From Azonexus sp. (GTDB lineage: Bacteria; Pseudomonadota; Gammaproteobacteria; Burkholderiales; Rhodocyclaceae), in assembly GCA_030697085.1 (NCBI GenBank), contig JAUYQT010000111.1, positions 1 through 5,037 on the forward strand: DNA of 5,037 nt, written 5' to 3'. The stretch's first letter is position 1; every line of letters starts with the position of its first letter. Under the pieces are notes generated by a model. That model saw only the letters and a list, made by a program, of their open reading frames with translations, did not search any database and was not told where the DNA came from. This document shows, piece after piece, positions 1 through 5,037 of the stretch. Made by a program: the position numbers and the translations under genes.

Positions 1-411
1 TTCGTCAGTTATGGCTTTTTCGAGGCGGGAGCAAAAGCGGCACTCGAAACCTGGGATAAGTCGATTTTTAGCCTGGTTATGATGGGCAAGATGCTGACTG
101 GCGAGGCTTCGTTGAAAAATCTCTCTGGCCCAGTCACCATCGCGGACTATGCCGGCAAATCGGCCAAGCTTGGCTTCGACTATTACGTCAAGTTTGTGGC
201 GTTGGTCAGTATCAGCCTTGGCGTACTTAACCTGCTGCCCATCCCGATGCTCGATGGCGGGCATTTGATGTATCATATAATTGAGTTTATACGGGGGCGA
301 CCCCTTTCCGAGCGGACGATGGACGTTGCCCAGCGAATCGGAATTTCACTCCTTTTTGTCCTGATGGCTTTCGCCTTTTTTAACGACCTGAACCGCCTGT
401 TTTTCGGCTGA
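1..411 (+). CDS. rseP: RseP site-2 intramembrane zinc metalloprotease, C-terminal part (5' end outside window)
   Basis: This is the 3' end of a polytopic inner-membrane site-2 protease. In the family it makes the second, intramembrane cut in anti-sigma factor RseA and also clears signal-peptide remnants. The window enters mid-gene, and 136 codons are visible against about 450 for the whole protein. Codons 77-88 carry the conserved NLLPIPMLDGGH block, whose Asp at 253-255 is the second zinc-binding motif (LDG). The first motif, HExxH, and the PDZ domains lie upstream of the window. The LDG block sits in a hydrophobic stretch (about codons 60-95), and a last membrane helix spans about codons 112-131 (IGISLLFVLMAFAFF). 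The upstream SGPVTIA segment is also typical of the family. The gene ends in TGA one codon before bamA and in the same reading frame. The usual neighbours of rseP support the call. The visible part is intact. Confidence 0.95.
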   Translation, partial: FVSYGFFEAGAKAALETWDKSIFSLVMMGKMLTGEASLKNLSGPVTIADYAGKSAKLGFDYYVKFVALVSISLGVLNLLPIPMLDGGHLMYHIIEFIRGRPLSERTMDVAQRIGISLLFVLMAFAFFNDLNRLFFG

Positions 412-414
412 ATA

Positions 415-2691
415 ATGAATAAATCCCTGTTGTCTGTCCTGCTTGCCAGTCTCTTTACAACCCCCGTATTGGCTTTCGAGCCCTTTGCGGTCAAGGATAT
501 TCGTGTCGAGGGAATTCAGCGCACTGAGGCCGGAACCGTCTTCAGTTACTTACCGGTCAAGGTGGGTGATATGCTGAGCGATGAAAAGGCAGCGCAATCG
601 ATCAAGGCCTTGTTTGCCACCGGCTTTTTTAAAGATGTCCGGATCGAAATTGACCAGAATGTCATGGTCGTTGTGGTGCAGGAGCGCCCGGCCATCGCCA
701 AGCTTGATTTTGTCGGTATGAAGGAATTCGAGCAGGCTGTTATCGTCAAGGCGCTTAAGGAAACGGGGATTGCCGAGGGGCGAATTTTTGATCGGGCTCT
801 GCTTGAAAAGGCGGAGCAGGAACTTAAGCGGCAATATCTGACGCGTGGAAAATATGGCGCGAATATCACGACCACGGTGACGCCATTGGAGCGCAATCGG
901 GTTGGTGTCAACTTCAATATTGAAGAAGGCGCGGCAGCAAAAATAAAACAAATTAATCTGGTGGGTGCCAAAGCGTTCAGGGAAAGCGATCTGCTTGCTC
1001 AGTTTGAGTTGACGACGCCCGGTTTAATCACCTGGTACACCAAAAATGACCAGTATTCCCGGCAAAAACTCTCTGCCGATCTGGAAAAGCTGAAGTCGTT
1101 TTACATGAATCAGGGCTATCTGGAGTTCGCCGTCGAGTCGACACAAGTTTCGATTTCGCCTGATAAGCAAAATGTTTACATTACGGCGAACCTGAACGAA
1201 GGTGAGCGTTATCAGGTTTCTTCCGTAAAGCTGGCGGGGGATTTTGCACTCACCGAAGATGAGCTTAAAAAGTTGGTGACGGTCAAGGCGGGCGATGTGT
1301 TTTCGCGTGAACGGCTGAATGCATCGACCAAAGCGATCAGTGAGCGTCTGGGCAAAGAGGGATATGCCTTTGCCAACGTGAATGCTTCGCCGGAAATAGA
1401 CAAGGAAAAGCGAAAAGTCGCTTTCACTATTTTTGTCGATCCGGGCAAGCGGGTTTACGTGCGCCGGATCAATCTTGCCGGCAATACAAAAACACGTGAT
1501 GAGGTGATTCGTCGCGAAATTCGTCAAATGGAAGGTGGTTGGTACGATGCCGATCGCGTGATGAATTCAAAACAACGCATCGACCGACTTGGCTTTTTCT
1601 CGGACGTTAATGTTGAAACACCTGCCGTTTCGGGAACGTCTGACCAGATTGATATCAACATGAAGGTGACAGAAAAGCCGACCGGTAATCTGATGCTGGG
1701 TATGGGCACTTCCAACATCGACAAGGTGATTCTCTCTGGCTCCATTGCACAGAACAACTTCCTGGGTAGTGGCAACAACGTTTCTATCCAGGTTAATTCA
1801 GCCAAACGTACACGTACTTACGTATTTTCCTATACCAATCCGTACTTCACGCCGGATGGCGTCAGTCAAGGGTTTGATATTTACCATCGGACATTGAATA
1901 CGGCAAGTACCGCGGTAGCTAACTACAAATCATCATCATCAGGTGGGGGGCTTCGCTTTGGCTTCCCAATTAGCGAAAAGGAGTCACTTGGTTTTGGTAT
2001 TGGGCTTGATACAACGACGATCACAACCTATACAGATAGCCCAAAAAATTATCGGGATTTTGTTACGGCGTTTGGAAACACCAATGTTTCAATACCTGTA
2101 ACGGTCAACTGGATTTCTGACGGTAAGGACAGTTTCTTCTTTCCGACACGCGGTACTTATCAAAAAGCAGGTCTTGAAGTGGCTGTGCCGGGCGGTGATT
2201 TGACTTTCTATCGAGCGACCTATCAGTTGCAACACTTTATTCCGCTGAATTCCAAATTCACGTTTATGTTGAATGGTGAAGTGGGTTATGCCGATGGTTT
2301 GGGTGACAAGGGCTTGCCGTTCTACAAGAACTTTTTTGCCGGTGGCGTAAACTCGGTTCGTGGTTACAAGGCAGGAAGCCTGGGGCCGACGGACATCGAT
2401 AATGGTCGGGAGCTTCGTCTGGGTGGCAACAGCCGGATGATTGGCAATGCCGAACTACTCTGGGGCTTGCCGGGTATGGAAAAGAGCTTGCGGATGGGGG
2501 TGTTTTTTGATGCCGGGCAAGTGCTCGGTAAAGATCAGGCATCATCAGGTGGTTTGAAGTATTCAACCGGTGTTTCTGCCGCATGGATTTCACCGGTCGG
2601 GCCCTTGAAATTCAGTTATGCAATTCCGCTTAACAAAGCGGAAGGCGATAAAACGGAAACCTTCCAGTTCCAGTTGGGCAGCACATTTTGA
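415..2691 (+). CDS. bamA: BamA, outer-membrane protein assembly factor (Omp85 family)
   Basis: BamA is the essential outer-membrane subunit of the BAM complex, which folds and inserts beta-barrel proteins. Residues 1-20 form a signal peptide with cleavage likely after VLA20. Five periplasmic POTRA domains follow at about residues 24-91, 92-172, 175-264, 267-346 and 347-422. Their ends show repeated patterns such as GFFKDV (70-75) and GFFSDV (393-398). A 16-strand Omp85 barrel fills about 424-758. The loop-6 VRGY motif is at 648-651; its Arg649 is expected to pair with an acidic residue on the barrel wall, possibly Asp699 in FFDAG. The protein ends in Phe758 after a FQFQLG strand, as in a classic outer-membrane barrel signal. 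It is about 50 residues shorter than E. coli BamA (810), probably through shorter surface loops. The ATG gives a complete signal peptide, but no clear Shine-Dalgarno precedes it, so coupling to rseP is inferred. Segment 1861-2100 is low in GC. Confidence 0.98.
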   Translation: MNKSLLSVLLASLFTTPVLAFEPFAVKDIRVEGIQRTEAGTVFSYLPVKVGDMLSDEKAAQSIKALFATGFFKDVRIEIDQNVMVVVVQERPAIAKLDFVGMKEFEQAVIVKALKETGIAEGRIFDRALLEKAEQELKRQYLTRGKYGANITTTVTPLERNRVGVNFNIEEGAAAKIKQINLVGAKAFRESDLLAQFELTTPGLITWYTKNDQYSRQKLSADLEKLKSFYMNQGYLEFAVESTQVSISPDKQNVYITANLNEGERYQVSSVKLAGDFALTEDELKKLVTVKAGDVFSRERLNASTKAISERLGKEGYAFANVNASPEIDKEKRKVAFTIFVDPGKRVYVRRINLAGNTKTRDEVIRREIRQMEGGWYDADRVMNSKQRIDRLGFFSDVNVETPAVSGTSDQIDINMKVTEKPTGNLMLGMGTSNIDKVILSGSIAQNNFLGSGNNVSIQVNSAKRTRTYVFSYTNPYFTPDGVSQGFDIYHRTLNTASTAVANYKSSSSGGGLRFGFPISEKESLGFGIGLDTTTITTYTDSPKNYRDFVTAFGNTNVSIPVTVNWISDGKDSFFFPTRGTYQKAGLEVAVPGGDLTFYRATYQLQHFIPLNSKFTFMLNGEVGYADGLGDKGLPFYKNFFAGGVNSVRGYKAGSLGPTDIDNGRELRLGGNSRMIGNAELLWGLPGMEKSLRMGVFFDAGQVLGKDQASSGGLKYSTGVSAAWISPVGPLKFSYAIPLNKAEGDKTETFQFQLGSTF

Positions 2692-2694
2692 TCC

Positions 2695-2699
2695 AGGAG
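2695..2699 (+). promoter_or_regulatory. Shine-Dalgarno site of skp
   Basis: AGGAG lies 7 bases before the TTG codon at 2707, in the 15-base gap after bamA. It is the clearest ribosome-binding site in the window and decides the non-ATG start of skp. The next in-frame ATG, at 2740, has no such site and would remove half of the signal peptide. Confidence 0.85.
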
Positions 2700-2706
2700 T
2701 GTCATC

Positions 2707-3210
2707 TTGAAAGTTAAGTCTTTAGTTCTCGCGTCGTTGATGTCAGCCTTGTTTGTGACGGGTGCGTTTGCATCCGAGTTAAAGGTTGGCTATGTCAATA
2801 CTCAGCGTATTTTCCGTGATGCGCCTGCCGCACAAAAAGCGGCCAAGAAGCTGGAGGGCGAATTTGCCAAGCGCGACCAGGATTTGCAGCGCATGTCCAA
2901 GCAATTACAGGGTTTGCAAGAGAATCTCGAAAAAAATGCCGTGACGATGACTGAAGGTGATCGCCGTTCGAAAGAAAAAGAATTTGGCGAGTTGTCACGC
3001 GAATTTCAGCGTAAGCAGCGTGAGTTTCGTGAAGATCTGAATCTGCGTCAGAACGAAGAAAATGCTGCGGTGATCGAGAAGGCCAATAAGGCAATCAAAC
3101 AGATCGCCGAGTCCGATAAGTTTGATCTGATTTTGCAGGATGTCGTCTGGGTTAGCCCAAAATTGGATATCACTGATCGCGTTATCAAGGTTCTCGCCGA
3201 AGGCAAATAA
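2707..3210 (+). CDS. skp: Skp/OmpH periplasmic chaperone
   Basis: Skp is a trimeric periplasmic holdase. It binds unfolded outer-membrane proteins as they leave the Sec translocon and keeps them soluble until they reach BAM. The 167-residue product fits the family (about 160). Residues 1-22 are a signal peptide with Lys2 and Lys4, a hydrophobic core and likely cleavage after AFA22. Mature residues 26-36 ([11 protein letters not shown]) match the first strand of the OmpH family. Residues about 38-135 are highly charged, rich in Lys, Glu, Arg and Gln, and form the long helical hairpin, with a turn near 76-86. The C-terminal strand segment ([13 protein letters not shown]) and ITDRVIKVL close the oligomerisation core. 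The start codon is TTG, supported by AGGAG 7 bases upstream. The stop codon TAA overlaps the lpxD ATG by one base. Its position beside bamA, its client-receiving partner, agrees with the call. Confidence 0.96.
   Translation: MKVKSLVLASLMSALFVTGAFASELKVGYVNTQRIFRDAPAAQKAAKKLEGEFAKRDQDLQRMSKQLQGLQENLEKNAVTMTEGDRRSKEKEFGELSREFQRKQREFREDLNLRQNEENAAVIEKANKAIKQIAESDKFDLILQDVVWVSPKLDITDRVIKVLAEGK
3199..3203 (+). promoter_or_regulatory. Probable weak Shine-Dalgarno of lpxD inside the skp end
   Basis: GAAGG lies within the last codons of skp, 6 bases before the lpxD ATG at 3210. Together with the TAATG stop/start overlap it suggests that ribosomes finishing skp restart on lpxD. The match to the consensus is modest, so coupling is probably the main driver. 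Confidence 0.5.
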
Positions 3211-4253
3211 TGCCTGTTACTGCGGGTGTTGCCCTCTCGCTTGCTGACATCGCCGCCCACTTGGGCGGCGTTGTCCTTGGTGACGCGCAAACTTTGATTC
3301 ATCAGGTGGCAACGCTGGCGTCAGCAGGTGACGGTGAAATTGCCTTTCTGACAAATTTGAAATATAGAGCACAGTTGCAGACGACGCAGGCTTCTGCTGT
3401 CATTGTTTCGCCCGATTTCGCTGATGCGCTGGCTTTGCCGCGCATCGTGACCGGTAATCCCTACGCCTATTACGCTCGCCTGGCGACACTGCTTAATCCC
3501 GTTGCGGCCGCTGTTCCCGGCGTTCACCCGGCCGCGTCTTGCGCTTCCCAATTGCCTTCGAGTGTTAGCGTTGGGCCGAATGTCAGCATAGGGTTGGGGG
3601 TACAACTTGGCGAGGGCGTTGTCATTCACGCCGGGTGCGTGCTGGGTGATGGGGTCAGGATTGGTGATGGCAGCATTCTTTATCCCAATGTGACGATTTA
3701 TGCTGGCTGTGAGCTTGGTCGAAATGCAGTTATTCACGCTGGGGCGGTGATAGGGGCGGATGGTTTCGGCTTTGCGCCGGATAAGGGGCAATGGGTCAAG
3801 ATTCCACAAATTGGCCGGGTGGTCATTGGTGATGACGTTGAAATTGGCGCCAATACGACGGTTGACCGGGGCGCTCTCGATAACACCTTGATTGGTGATG
3901 GCTGCAAAATTGATAATCAGATTCAGATTGGTCATAACTGCGTCATCGGCAAGCACTGCGTCATCGCTGCTTGCGCCGCGATCGCCGGTAGCGTGACATT
4001 GGCAGATAACGTGATTGTGGGTGGTGCGGCGATGATTGCCGGGCATGTGACGATTGCTCCCGGTGTGGTGATTTCCGGCGGTTCGCTGGTGATGAAAAAT
4101 ATTACCCGGCCGGGGCAATACACCAGTGTTTTTCCGCTGGAAGAACATGCTCACTGGCTGCATAACGCCGCCCAGATTCGGCATCTGTCGAAACTCGCCG
4201 ACCGCGTATCAGAGCTTGAAAAAATACTTAGAAAAACTAATTCAGAGGGTTGA
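3210..4253 (+). CDS. lpxD: LpxD, UDP-3-O-(3-hydroxyacyl)glucosamine N-acyltransferase
   Basis: LpxD is the cytoplasmic enzyme of the third step of lipid A synthesis. It moves a 3-hydroxyacyl chain from acyl carrier protein to the 2-amino group of UDP-3-O-acylglucosamine. The 347 residues match the family (about 340). Residues about 10-100 form the N-terminal uridine-binding domain, including [10 protein letters not shown] (83-92). An Ala/Pro-rich linker (about 97-110) leads to a left-handed beta-helix of hexapeptide repeats (about 115-295). The block [10 protein letters not shown] (181-190) and [11 protein letters not shown] (216-226) are strongly conserved. His242 in IGHN aligns with the E. 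coli catalytic base His239, and His279 in AGHV with His276. The C-terminal helix 325-341 ([17 protein letters not shown]) fits the ACP-contacting tail. No other in-frame start lies close to the ATG at 3210. The beta-helix holds several Cys residues, not needed for catalysis as far as is known. A strong inverted repeat lies at codons 13-22. Confidence 0.97.
   Translation: MPVTAGVALSLADIAAHLGGVVLGDAQTLIHQVATLASAGDGEIAFLTNLKYRAQLQTTQASAVIVSPDFADALALPRIVTGNPYAYYARLATLLNPVAAAVPGVHPAASCASQLPSSVSVGPNVSIGLGVQLGEGVVIHAGCVLGDGVRIGDGSILYPNVTIYAGCELGRNAVIHAGAVIGADGFGFAPDKGQWVKIPQIGRVVIGDDVEIGANTTVDRGALDNTLIGDGCKIDNQIQIGHNCVIGKHCVIAACAAIAGSVTLADNVIVGGAAMIAGHVTIAPGVVISGGSLVMKNITRPGQYTSVFPLEEHAHWLHNAAQIRHLSKLADRVSELEKILRKTNSEG
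3246..3275 (+). repeat. GC-rich inverted repeat / predicted stem-loop at the 5' end of lpxD
   Basis: The arms CGCCGCCCA (3251-3259) and TGGGCGGCG (3262-3270) are perfect reverse complements separated by two bases. In RNA this means about 8 GC pairs capped by a short ACTT loop. After a T-T mismatch the stem resumes with GACA (3246-3249) pairing TGTC (3272-3275). No run of T follows, so it is not an intrinsic terminator. It lies 36 to 66 bases into lpxD, directly after the skp junction. The pairing is seen in the sequence; any role in mRNA processing or translation is inference. Confidence 0.7.
3841..3854 (+). repeat. 14-base repeat copy 1 (in lpxD), containing a 12-base palindrome
   Basis: AAATTGGCGCCAAT occurs here and again at 4731-4744 in lpxA. 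The inner 12 bases, ATTGGCGCCAAT (3843-3854), are their own reverse complement. Both copies encode Ile-Gly-Ala-Asn in a hexapeptide turn in the same codon phase. The simplest explanation is shared protein motif and codon choice, not a mobile or regulatory element. Confidence 0.6.
4245..4249 (+). promoter_or_regulatory. Shine-Dalgarno site of fabZ
   Basis: GAGGG overlaps the last codons of lpxD and ends 8 bases before the fabZ ATG at 4258. The lpxD stop TGA lies between them, so new initiation and termination-reinitiation could both contribute. Confidence 0.7.
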
Positions 4254-4257
4254 TTAA

Positions 4258-4692
4258 ATGAATATTCACGAAATTCTTGAGCACCTGCCGCATCGCTATC
4301 CCTTCCTCCTCGTTGATCGAGTGCTTGAGGTTGTGCCGGGCAAGTCGATCCATGCCTACAAGAACATCTCGATGAACGAACCGTATTTCGTGGGTCATTT
4401 TCCACATCATCCCGTGATGCCGGGTGTCTTGATCATGGAAGCACTGGCGCAGGCGGCGGGCATTTTGTCCTTCAAGACCATGGAATCGAAGCCGGATGCC
4501 AATTCGGTCTTTTACTTTGTCGGTATCGATGAATGCCGTTTCAAGAAGCCGGTAATGCCGGGCGATCAATTGCATTTACACATTCAGATTCAGCGTCAGA
4601 TGCGCGGCATCTGGAAGTACATTGCCGAGGCACGCGTCGATGGCGAAGTGGTAGCGGAAGCCAAATTGATGTGTGCCAAGCGTGATGTCTAA
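4258..4692 (+). CDS. fabZ: FabZ, 3-hydroxyacyl-[acyl-carrier-protein] dehydratase
   Basis: FabZ is a cytosolic hotdog-fold enzyme that dehydrates (3R)-hydroxyacyl-ACP to trans-2-enoyl-ACP in type II fatty-acid elongation. The 144 residues match the family. The N-terminal block [13 protein letters not shown] (10-22) is diagnostic. [11 protein letters not shown] (46-56) carries the catalytic His47, and Glu61 in MEALAQAAG is the partner acid; these align with His49 and Glu63 of Pseudomonas Fab[12 protein letters not shown] (95-105) is the usual downstream hotdog motif. The ATG has GAGGG 8 bases upstream and lies 4 bases after the lpxD stop. Placement between lpxD and lpxA is the standard arrangement. 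FabZ and the Lpx acyltransferases draw on the same 3-hydroxyacyl-ACP pool, so co-expression may help balance phospholipid against lipid A. FabA is the main alternative, but the length, motifs and neighbours favour FabZ. The gene is complete, and its end may overlap the lpxA start. Confidence 0.97.
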   Translation: MNIHEILEHLPHRYPFLLVDRVLEVVPGKSIHAYKNISMNEPYFVGHFPHHPVMPGVLIMEALAQAAGILSFKTMESKPDANSVFYFVGIDECRFKKPVMPGDQLHLHIQIQRQMRGIWKYIAEARVDGEVVAEAKLMCAKRDV

Positions 4693-5037
4693 CATGATCC
4701 ACGCCACTGCCTTGGTTGACCCGGGTGCCAAAATTGGCGCCAATGTCGAGATCGGCCCCTATTCGATTATCGGTCCGAACGTCGAGATTGGTGACAACAC
4801 CGTAATTGGTCCGCATGTCGTGATCAAGGGCCATACCCGCATCGGTCGCGAAAATCGCATTTTTCAGTTTTGTTCCCTCGGTGAAGTGCCGCAGGACAAG
4901 AAGTACGCTGGCGAGCCGACGCGGCTGGAAATTGGTGATCGCAACACGATTCGCGAATTCTGTACCTTTAATCTGGGTACCGTGCAGGACGCAGGTGTTA
5001 CACGGATTGGCGACGACAACTGGATCATGGCCTACGT
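4685..5037 (+). CDS. lpxA: LpxA, acyl-ACP--UDP-N-acetylglucosamine O-acyltransferase, N-terminal part (3' end outside window)
   Basis: LpxA catalyses the first step of lipid A synthesis, transferring a 3-hydroxyacyl chain from ACP to the 3-OH of UDP-GlcNAc. It is a cytoplasmic trimer of left-handed beta-helices. The window holds 117 codons plus two bases of about 260. Hexapeptide turns run from about residue 12 to 58 (IGAN, IGPY, IGDN, IGPH, IGRE). The family block [20 protein letters not shown] (60-79) and [11 protein letters not shown] (82-92) follow, then FNLGTV (95-100), which I remember from Neisseria where E. coli has IHRGTV. The catalytic His, in an AHDC-type motif, should lie only a few residues past the right edge, so activity cannot be judged. 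Two in-frame ATGs compete: 4685 ([10 protein letters not shown], overlapping fabZ by 8 bases) and 4694 (MIHATAL, one base after the fabZ stop). Neither has a clear Shine-Dalgarno. I give 4685 because relatives often carry two or three residues before IH. Confidence 0.94.
   Translation, partial: MSNMIHATALVDPGAKIGANVEIGPYSIIGPNVEIGDNTVIGPHVVIKGHTRIGRENRIFQFCSLGEVPQDKKYAGEPTRLEIGDRNTIREFCTFNLGTVQDAGVTRIGDDNWIMAY
4731..4744 (+). repeat. 14-base repeat copy 2 (in lpxA), containing a 12-base palindrome
   Basis: This copy is identical to 3841-3854 in lpxD, 890 bases upstream, and encodes Ile-Gly-Ala-Asn in the first hexapeptide turns of LpxA. The flanks differ on both sides, so identity is limited to these 14 bases. 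Confidence 0.6.
4745..4788 (+). repeat. Hexapeptide-coding tandem similarity in lpxA
   Basis: GTCGAGAT occurs at 4745-4752 and 4781-4788, exactly 36 bases apart, and both copies encode Val-Glu-Ile before Gly. The spacing is 12 residues, two hexapeptide turns, so this is the DNA trace of the beta-helix repeat and not a separate element. Confidence 0.5.

Noticed and set aside
340..364. Possible sigma-E-like promoter before bamA (GGAATTT at 340-346, TCCTGA at 359-364)
   Set aside because: The boxes are only 12 bases apart, shorter than the usual 15-16, and the -10 match is imperfect. It also lies in the coding sequence of rseP.
546..1805. Several - strand open frames of 78-167 codons opposite bamA
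   Set aside because: They overlap a full-length BamA with clear POTRA and barrel motifs, have no family features, and some overlap each other in different frames.
3504..3535. GCGGCCG (3504-3510) and CGGCCGC (3529-3535) as a second hairpin in lpxD
   Set aside because: A 7-base stem with an 18-base loop in a GC-rich Ala/Pro linker is easily explained by codon composition.
3321..4184. 287-codon open frame on the - strand, opposite lpxD, rich in Asn, Arg and His
   Set aside because: It is the mirror of the repetitive hexapeptide codons (ATT, GGT, GAT) of a well-supported LpxD. It has no recognisable domain, and a low-complexity composition expected from antisense of a beta-helix gene.
4216..4244. 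AT-rich end of lpxD with TTGAAA (4216-4221) as a possible promoter for fabZ
   Set aside because: No acceptable -10 box occurs 15-17 bases downstream. The A-rich stretch encodes the Lys/Glu-rich C-terminal helix of LpxD.
4541..4834. 97-codon - strand open frame across the fabZ/lpxA junction
   Set aside because: It runs antisense to two confident genes, and its Asn/Asp/Gly-rich part is the complement of LpxA hexapeptide codons.
1..5037. Search for an undescribed accessory system, mobile element or CRISPR array
   Set aside because: All but about 20 bases are taken by six conserved core genes in their standard order. No foreign gene, spaced repeat array, integrase or terminal inverted repeat was seen.

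Overview
This window is a stretch of the conserved envelope-biogenesis operon of a Gram-negative proteobacterium. All six genes read on the + strand, in the order rseP (3' end), bamA, skp, lpxD, fabZ, lpxA (5' end). The best guess is a betaproteobacterium, possibly of the Rhodocyclales. That rests on a compact BamA of 758 residues with a VRGY loop-6 motif, and on LpxA and FabZ that resemble betaproteobacterial proteins (for example FNLGTV in LpxA, as in Neisseria). The assignment comes from remembered sequences, not from a search.

Layout. Positions 1-411 hold the last 136 codons of the site-2 protease RseP. BamA (415-2691) follows after a single codon, then Skp (2707-3210), which starts with TTG behind a good Shine-Dalgarno sequence. 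LpxD (3210-4253) shares one base with skp (TAATG). FabZ (4258-4692) follows after 4 bases. LpxA starts at 4685 or 4694 and runs off the right edge. No gap exceeds 15 bases, there is no terminator-like hairpin with a T-run, and I found no convincing internal promoter, so this looks like one co-transcribed, translationally coupled unit. No tRNA, rRNA, CRISPR array, insertion sequence or other mobile element was seen.

How the genes fit together. BamA is the core of the outer-membrane beta-barrel insertase, and Skp is the periplasmic chaperone that delivers unfolded barrel proteins to it. RseP is the membrane protease of the envelope-stress cascade that monitors this pathway. LpxA and LpxD add the hydroxyacyl chains of lipid A. 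FabZ draws on the same 3-hydroxyacyl-ACP pool for fatty-acid elongation, so the operon joins outer-membrane protein assembly to lipopolysaccharide and phospholipid supply.

I do not see an undescribed system here. The most interesting local signals are a strong GC-rich inverted repeat just inside lpxD, the start and coupling signals at the gene junctions, a low-GC segment in the BamA barrel, and a 14-base palindrome-containing repeat shared by lpxD and lpxA.
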